From Microbacterium hydrocarbonoxydans (GTDB lineage Bacteria > Actinomycetota > Actinomycetes > Actinomycetales > Microbacteriaceae), in assembly GCF_900105205.1 (NCBI RefSeq), contig NZ_FNSQ01000005.1, forward strand, positions 2,604,001 to 2,668,000: 64,000 nt of DNA, given 5' to 3'. Positions 59,806 to 64,000 of the stretch are shown piece after piece (position 1 is the first letter of the stretch; each line of letters opens with the position of its first letter). Made by a program: the position numbers and the translations under genes. A model generated the notes under the pieces. It made no database searches. It saw only the letters and a list, made by a program, of their open reading frames with translations, and had not been told where the DNA came from.

Positions 59806-60998
59806 CGATTCCTCCGTCTCCGCTCGCGCGGAACTGTGCTCCAGATAAGGTCTGCGTTCGGTTGATCGCCCGTGCGCCACGATCCCGTGCTCACCGTGAC
59901 CGCGGCCACATTGACGAAGGCCGCGAGCGGCACCGCGAACAGCGCGCCGGGAATGCCTCCGACCATGGACCCACCGGCCACAACGAGGACGACGGCGAGC
60001 GGATGCACCTTCACGGCCGAGCCCATCAGGATCGGCTGCAGGATGTGCCCCTCCAGCTGCTGGACGCCGAGGACGACCGCGAGCATGGCGAGCGCGATCA
60101 GCGGGCCGTTGTACACCAGCGCGAGCAGCACGGCGACGGCCCCCGTGACGACGGCACCCACGATCGGGACGAAAGATCCGAGGAAGACGAGGACCGCGAC
60201 GGGGATCGCCAACGGCACTCCGAGCAGTGCGGCGCCGACGCCGATTCCGACCGCGTCGATGGCAGCGACGAGCAGCTGCGTCCGCGCGTAGTTCACGAGC
60301 GTCGCGAAGCCGTTGCTGGCCGCGGCGTCGGCGGCCGGGCGCGCAGCGCGCGGGAAGAGGCGCAGCGTCCAGCGCCAGATGCCGCGCCCGTCCGCGAGGA
60401 GGCAGATGAGGATGAAGAGCGACAGCACCGCGCCGGTGACGACGTGTGCCGCGGTGGTCCCGACGGCGAGGGCCCCGTTGAGCAGGACCTGGGTCTGCTC
60501 GTTGACGAACTCCATGCCCTGGTCGATCCAGCCCTGGATCTGCGCTTCGCTGAGATGCAGCGGACCTTCGAGCAGGAACTGGCGGAACTCCTCGACCGCC
60601 TGCGCGCTGCGAGCCTGGACGTCGGGGAGCTGCGTCCGCACCTGCCAGATCACGAGCCACAGGAGCAGCGAGACGATCGCGAGTGTGCCGAGGATGGAGA
60701 GGGCGACCGCGAGCCAGCGCGGGAACCGGTGGCGCAGCATCCACTGGAAGGCGGGCCACAGCAGGGCGGTGATGAGGATGCCGACCATCAGCGGGATCAC
60801 GAGCAGCTTGAGCTGGATGACCAGCCAGATGATACCGGCCACGACCGCGGCGATCAGCAGCAGTCGCCACGCGTAGGCAGCTGTGACCCGGAGTCCGATC
60901 GGCACGGCGTCATCCGCCTCGGTGGTGACGGTGCGATCGGTCGATATCGGGCGCGGCCGGAAGAGATCTCTCAGCCGCGGACGCTGCTCTTCGCTCAT
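59802..60998 (-). CDS. AI-2E family transporter (TqsA/PerM type)
   Basis: A 398-residue membrane protein with about eight helices: an early pair (LLIAAVVAGIIWLVIQLKLLVIPLMVGILITALLWP), an amphipathic cytosolic region (about 125-170), and the conserved C-terminal block FVPIVGAVVTGAVAVLLALV with GNGPLIALAML-like and EGHILQPILMGSAVKVHPLAVVLVVAGGSMVGGIPGALFAVPLAAF. Family members are exporters of varied solutes; AI-2 is one reported case. ATG 60998 is leaderless-type (TAGACT 61005-61010, six bases before). It is coupled to ilvA, an odd pairing that may reflect amino-acid export. Confidence 0.92.
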   Translation of the reverse strand: MSEEQRPRLRDLFRPRPISTDRTVTTEADDAVPIGLRVTAAYAWRLLLIAAVVAGIIWLVIQLKLLVIPLMVGILITALLWPAFQWMLRHRFPRWLAVALSILGTLAIVSLLLWLVIWQVRTQLPDVQARSAQAVEEFRQFLLEGPLHLSEAQIQGWIDQGMEFVNEQTQVLLNGALAVGTTAAHVVTGAVLSLFILICLLADGRGIWRWTLRLFPRAARPAADAAASNGFATLVNYARTQLLVAAIDAVGIGVGAALLGVPLAIPVAVLVFLGSFVPIVGAVVTGAVAVLLALVYNGPLIALAMLAVVLGVQQLEGHILQPILMGSAVKVHPLAVVLVVAGGSMVGGIPGALFAVPLAAFVNVAAVTVSTGSWRTGDQPNADLIWSTVPRERRRRNR

Positions 60999-61077
60999 CG
61001 CCCAAGTCTACGGCGCAGTCACAGGGAGCCATGACGCGGTGACGCCCGATGTCGGAGCGCGGCGATACGCTGACGAC

Positions 61078-62370
61078 GTGACAGCCACCCTCAGCGCCGA
61101 GACCCTCAGCGTCGACACCCTCAGTGCGGCCCAGGCCCGTCGAATCGCACTGGCCGCGCAGGGCTTCTCGCGCGCTCGGCCGGCGTCGGTGTCGGCGCGA
61201 CACCTGCACGGGGTGATGGATCGCCTAGGGGTGCTGCAGATCGACTCCGTCAACGTGTTCGCACGGTCGCACTACCTGCCGATGTTCTCGCGCCTCGGAT
61301 CGTACGACCCCGCCGTGTTCGACCGGGTGTTCCACGCGCGCACGACCCACTACGTCGAGTACATGGCGCACGAGGCGACGTTCGTCCCGGTCGAGGACTG
61401 GCCGCTGTGGCGGTTCCGCATGGACCGGTTCCGCCAGCGCTGGGCGGGTCCGGACTCCTGGATGAGCAGCAACGCGAGGACCCTGGAGTGGGTCAAGGAC
61501 GAGCTCCGCTCCCGCGGACCGCTGCGCCCCGCCGACCTGCGCGAGGACGCGCCTCGCGAGCGCGGGACTTGGTGGGACTGGGATGACGTCAAGCTCGCGC
61601 TCGAGCACCTGTGGCGCGTCGGCGATGTGGCGATCAGCGGTCGCAAGGGCTTCGAGCGTCGGTATGCGCTCGCCGAACAGGTGATCCCGGACGCGATCCT
61701 GTCGCAGCATGTGCCCCGCGAGGACGCGATCCGCGAGCTCACCCGTCGCGCCGCGCGCTCGTCCGGCGTCGCGACGCAGTCCGATCTCGCCGACTATCAC
61801 CGCATCCGCGACCGAGCCGCCATCGCGCAGGCCGTCTCCGATCTCGTCGACTCCGGTGAGCTGCGCCCGGTGGTGGTGCGCGGCTGGGAGCGCGGCGGCC
61901 GCGCCCTCCCTGCCTGGCGGCATCGGGATGCGGTGCTCCCCCGCCGCATCACCGCTGCCGCCCTGCTGACCCCGTTCGACCCGGTCGTCTGGTTCCGTGA
62001 GAGGGCGCTGCGTGCGTTCGAACTCGACTACCGGATCGAGATCTACGTGCCAGCAGAGAAGCGCCGATACGGCTACTACTCGCTCCCGGTGCTCGTCGAC
62101 GACCGGATCGTCGCGCGGGTCGATCTGAAGGCCGACCGCTCGGCGTCCACCCTCCAGGTTCAGTCCGCCTGGTGGGAGCCGCAGGCCCTGCCGGAGTCGG
62201 ATGCGGAGCGCATCGCCGGAGAACTCGCGCTCGCGGCGGCGTGGCAAGGACTCGAGCACGTGTCCGTCTCCGGCTGGGGCACCGCTGCCGCAGACCTGCA
62301 CGCGGCCCTCACGCGTCGCGTCGACACCTCGGTGCGCCGCCACGTGCACGCGAGAGAGAGCACGCCGTGA
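61078..62370 (+). CDS. YcaQ-like winged-helix DNA repair glycosylase family protein
   Basis: A 430-residue protein of the HTH_42 (DUF1006) family: ARRIALAAQGFSRARP, GVLQIDSVNVFARSHYLPMFSRLGSYD, VEYMAHEATFVPVEDWPLWRFRM and LLTPFDPVVWFRERALRAFELDYRIEIYVPAEKRRYGYYSLPVLV are diagnostic. YcaQ and AlkX-related proteins unhook interstrand cross-links or act on alkylated bases. The catalytic QxQ/QxD-type residues cannot be confirmed by eye. GTG 61078 is leaderless-type (TACGCT 61066-61071, six bases before). It overlaps the next gene by four bases. Confidence 0.88.
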   Translation: MTATLSAETLSVDTLSAAQARRIALAAQGFSRARPASVSARHLHGVMDRLGVLQIDSVNVFARSHYLPMFSRLGSYDPAVFDRVFHARTTHYVEYMAHEATFVPVEDWPLWRFRMDRFRQRWAGPDSWMSSNARTLEWVKDELRSRGPLRPADLREDAPRERGTWWDWDDVKLALEHLWRVGDVAISGRKGFERRYALAEQVIPDAILSQHVPREDAIRELTRRAARSSGVATQSDLADYHRIRDRAAIAQAVSDLVDSGELRPVVVRGWERGGRALPAWRHRDAVLPRRITAAALLTPFDPVVWFRERALRAFELDYRIEIYVPAEKRRYGYYSLPVLVDDRIVARVDLKADRSASTLQVQSAWWEPQALPESDAERIAGELALAAAWQGLEHVSVSGWGTAAADLHAALTRRVDTSVRRHVHARESTP

Positions 62371-62852
62371 ACCGGCGAGGCGCCTGGATCGTCGGCGGCG
62401 CAGTCGCGGTCGCGATCCTCCTCGTCGGCGGCATGTGGGTCTGGCAGACCACAGACGTGCCCACGGGTCCGCGGAGCTCGCCGACTCCGACAGTGGCATC
62501 GGCGCCGCCCTCCGACCCCACCGCACTCGCCCAGCGCGCGCTCGACGAGCACCTCGAGGGATGCACGGCCGAGGAGGCCGCGGGCGGAGCAGTGCCGGAG
62601 GGGTGTGGCATCCGCATCCCGTGGGGAACCGAGTTCGCCGCCGTCGACTCGGTGCGCTTCCGCATCGAGCGGATGCCCCTGCTGCAGCTGTCCGACGGCG
62701 GATTCGTCGCCGACGGCGGCATCCTCGTCGCGACCGTGTCGGGCACCGGGCAGGACTCCGCACCCCTGACGCAGACCTACCGCACCGAGTCCTGGACAGT
62801 GCGCGGCGACGCGACCGTGTCAGACGGCGAAGCGAGACTGCAGGTCTGGTGA
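62367..62852 (+). CDS. Hypothetical exported or membrane-anchored protein
   Basis: A 161-residue protein with an N-terminal helix (AWIVGGAVAVAILLVGGMWVWQTT), a Pro/Ser linker and an outer domain with two Cys (EGCTAEEA, PEGCGIRIPWGTEFAAVD) likely in a disulfide. Its overall look resembles small anchored proteins found downstream of YcaQ-like genes in Microbacterium. Function unknown. GTG 62367 overlaps the previous stop (GTGA). Confidence 0.75.
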   Translation: MNRRGAWIVGGAVAVAILLVGGMWVWQTTDVPTGPRSSPTPTVASAPPSDPTALAQRALDEHLEGCTAEEAAGGAVPEGCGIRIPWGTEFAAVDSVRFRIERMPLLQLSDGGFVADGGILVATVSGTGQDSAPLTQTYRTESWTVRGDATVSDGEARLQVW

Positions 62853-62853
62853 C

Positions 62854-62879
62854 CGCGCAGGGCCCTATGACTGCGCGGC
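62854..62879. terminator. Hairpin between convergent hypothetical gene and lemA
   Basis: CCGCGCAG and CTGCGCGG form an 8-bp perfect stem with a 10-base loop, next to the lemA stop. Confidence 0.6.
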
Positions 62880-62880
62880 G

Positions 62881-63447
62881 TCAGAACTGCACGCGCGGAG
62901 GCTCCGAGATGGCGCCGCTGTCGGCGACCTCGAAGAACTCGCGCTCGGTGAAGCCGAGGCCCTTCGCGAACAGGTTGTTCGGGAAGACCTTGATCTTGGT
63001 GTTCAACTCGCGCACGCCTCCGTTGTAGAACCGGCGCGCGGCCTGGATTTTGTCTTCCGTGTCGACGAGGGCCTGCTGCACCTGGAGGAAGTTCTGGCTC
63101 GCCTGCAGCTGCGGGTATGCCTCCGCGACGGCGAACAGGCTGCGCAGCGCCTGCTGGAGGTGCCCCTCGGCGATGCCCGCCTCTCCGGGGCTGCCGGCTG
63201 AGAGCGTCTCTGCTCGGGCACGCGTGACGTTCTCGAACACGGCCTTCTCATGCGCGGCATAACCCTTCACCGTCTCGATGAGATTCGGTATCAGGTCGGC
63301 GCGGCGCTTCAGCTGCACGGTGATACCGCTCCAGGCCTCGTCCACGCGCACGTTCAGCTGCACCAGCGAGTTATAGGTCGCCCACAGGTAGATTCCGATG
63401 AGCAGAATCACACCGACGACGATCAGTACCGGCACGAGCCATTCCAT
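62881..63447 (-). CDS. LemA family protein
   Basis: A 188-residue protein with an N-terminal membrane helix (LVPVLIVVGVILLIGIYLWATY) and the LemA core: NSLVQLNVRVDEAWSGITVQLKRRADLIPNLIETVKGYAAHEKAVFENVTRARAE, then the C-terminal RRFYNGGVRELNTKIKVFPNNLFAKGLGFTEREFFE. LemA proteins are helical, membrane-associated and of uncertain role, often near HtpX or TPM genes; none are adjacent here. ATG 63447 follows a GGAAGGGTGG stretch. Confidence 0.93.
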   Translation of the reverse strand: MEWLVPVLIVVGVILLIGIYLWATYNSLVQLNVRVDEAWSGITVQLKRRADLIPNLIETVKGYAAHEKAVFENVTRARAETLSAGSPGEAGIAEGHLQQALRSLFAVAEAYPQLQASQNFLQVQQALVDTEDKIQAARRFYNGGVRELNTKIKVFPNNLFAKGLGFTEREFFEVADSGAISEPPRVQF

Positions 63448-63540
63448 CAGAGGCCCACCCTTCCTCGTGTTTGTCTCATCCTATCGGCGCAGCCTGCGCG
63501 TCGACTGGGTGCCCCGCCCGTGCGAGTCCGTCGGAGCACG

Positions 63541-64000
63541 TCATGAGCCCAGGACCCTGTCGAGATAGCGGTTGGTGAAGCGGCGATCGGGGTCGAGCTC
63601 ATCGCGGAGCGCCGTGAAGTCCTCGAAGCGGGGATAGATCTCCCGCAGCCGATCCGCCGTCAGCGTGTGCAGCTTTCCCCAATGCGGACGTCCGCCGTGC
63701 TCGAGCATGATCTGCTCCACGGCCTCGAAGTACTCGGAGGGGTCCGCCCGCCAGTACCGGTGCACCGCGATGTATCCCGTATCCCTGCCGTGGGCGGTCG
63801 AGAGCCACCGGTCATCCGCGGCCGCGAACCGCACCTCGATGGGGAACTCGATGCGCCAACCGCGCTGCTCGATGAGCGCCCGCACCGCGCGGAACGCGGG
63901 GACGACGTGATCCGCCGGGAGGGCGTACTCCATCTCGCGGAATCGCACCGTACGACTCTGTGTGAGCACGCGGTGCGACAGCTCGGTGTAGCGCCGATCA
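63541..64000 (-). CDS. FAD-linked sugar-lactone oxidase (ALO family), 5' part outside window
   Basis: The frame stays open to the right window edge (RRYTELSHRVLTQSRTVRFREMEYALP), so the N-terminal FAD domain is outside. The visible 152 residues are the C-terminal ALO domain, with FPIEVRFAAADDRWLSTAHGRDTGYIAVHRYW, the conserved HWGKLHTLTADRLREIYPRFEDF, and LDPDRRFTNRYLDRVLG. Family members include L-gulono- and D-arabinono-1,4-lactone oxidases; alditol oxidases are related. The start cannot be placed. Confidence 0.88.
   Translation of the reverse strand, partial: DRRYTELSHRVLTQSRTVRFREMEYALPADHVVPAFRAVRALIEQRGWRIEFPIEVRFAAADDRWLSTAHGRDTGYIAVHRYWRADPSEYFEAVEQIMLEHGGRPHWGKLHTLTADRLREIYPRFEDFTALRDELDPDRRFTNRYLDRVLGS

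Noticed and set aside
58576..60870. 764-codon frame suggesting an N-terminal extension of ilvA
   Set aside because: The extension is an out-of-frame reading of the AI-2E transporter gene; ilvA starts at ATG 59805, overlapping the transporter stop.

Overview
The window is high-GC DNA from an actinobacterium. The gene set suggests the family Microbacteriaceae, most likely Microbacterium or a close relative. Pointers are the DUF6264, DUF4245, DUF4307 and DUF6328 proteins, a nadABC operon led by an NrtR-type Nudix regulator, the glycine riboswitch in front of gcvTHP, and many leaderless-type promoters. It reads as ordinary chromosome: about 68 protein genes, nearly all intact, with no rRNA, tRNA, insertion sequence, prophage or CRISPR array that I can support. 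The first gene (CPBP protease) and the last (FAD-linked sugar-lactone oxidase) are cut by the window edges.

Layout. 1-6.4 kb: a CPBP protease fragment, a PH-domain membrane protein and a peptide ABC importer operon read leftward (lipoprotein, two permeases, one fused double ATPase). 6.6-11.4 kb: gcvT-gcvH-gcvP read leftward behind a tandem glycine riboswitch. 11.4-16.8 kb: a second Dpp/Opp-type importer with two separate ATPases; a perfect 29-bp palindrome lies over its probable promoter. 17.0-24.4 kb: rightward operon nrtR-nadA-nadB-nadC-cysteine desulfurase, followed by a GT2 glycosyltransferase and an SDR dehydrogenase. This makes NAD de novo, and the desulfurase probably serves the NadA Fe-S cluster. 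24.4-28.2 kb: divergent ABC exporter and 14-TM MFS exporter, sharing a repeated motif at both -35 regions. 28.2-35.7 kb: small genes (Cys-containing peptide, acyltransferase, DUF6328, Dps, GNAT, cysteine-less HesB-like, HTH-only LysR), an ABC-F ATPase, an alpha/beta hydrolase lacking its serine, and an alanine-dehydrogenase-like enzyme.

35.8-49.7 kb: housekeeping genes ychF, a methyltransferase, a DEDDh exonuclease, rmuC, glpX and fba (divergent, gluconeogenesis/glycolysis), DUF6264, ispH with an overlapping iclR, then xseA, xseB, DUF4245, carbonic anhydrase and fumC as a tight rightward cluster. 49.7-51.3 kb is the most unusual stretch. It has two tandem ~112-bp repeats, an AbiEi/DUF559-type gene, a further palindromic repeat and a 19-bp minisatellite. 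51.3-64 kb: ybdD-cstA (pyruvate uptake), PIN-PhoH, a cis-prenyltransferase, hemolysin-III homologue, DUF4307, greA, ilvA with an AI-2E-type transporter, a YcaQ-like protein, lemA and the partial oxidase.

The most interesting non-genic signals are a dispersed palindromic repeat family (four copies, three around the DUF559 gene), the minisatellite beside it, stem-loops with a shared TGGGGA loop upstream of the DUF6264 gene, and at least twelve start codons placed exactly six bases after a TANNNT -10 box. I did not find a clearly new multi-gene system; most genes belong to families I recognise.
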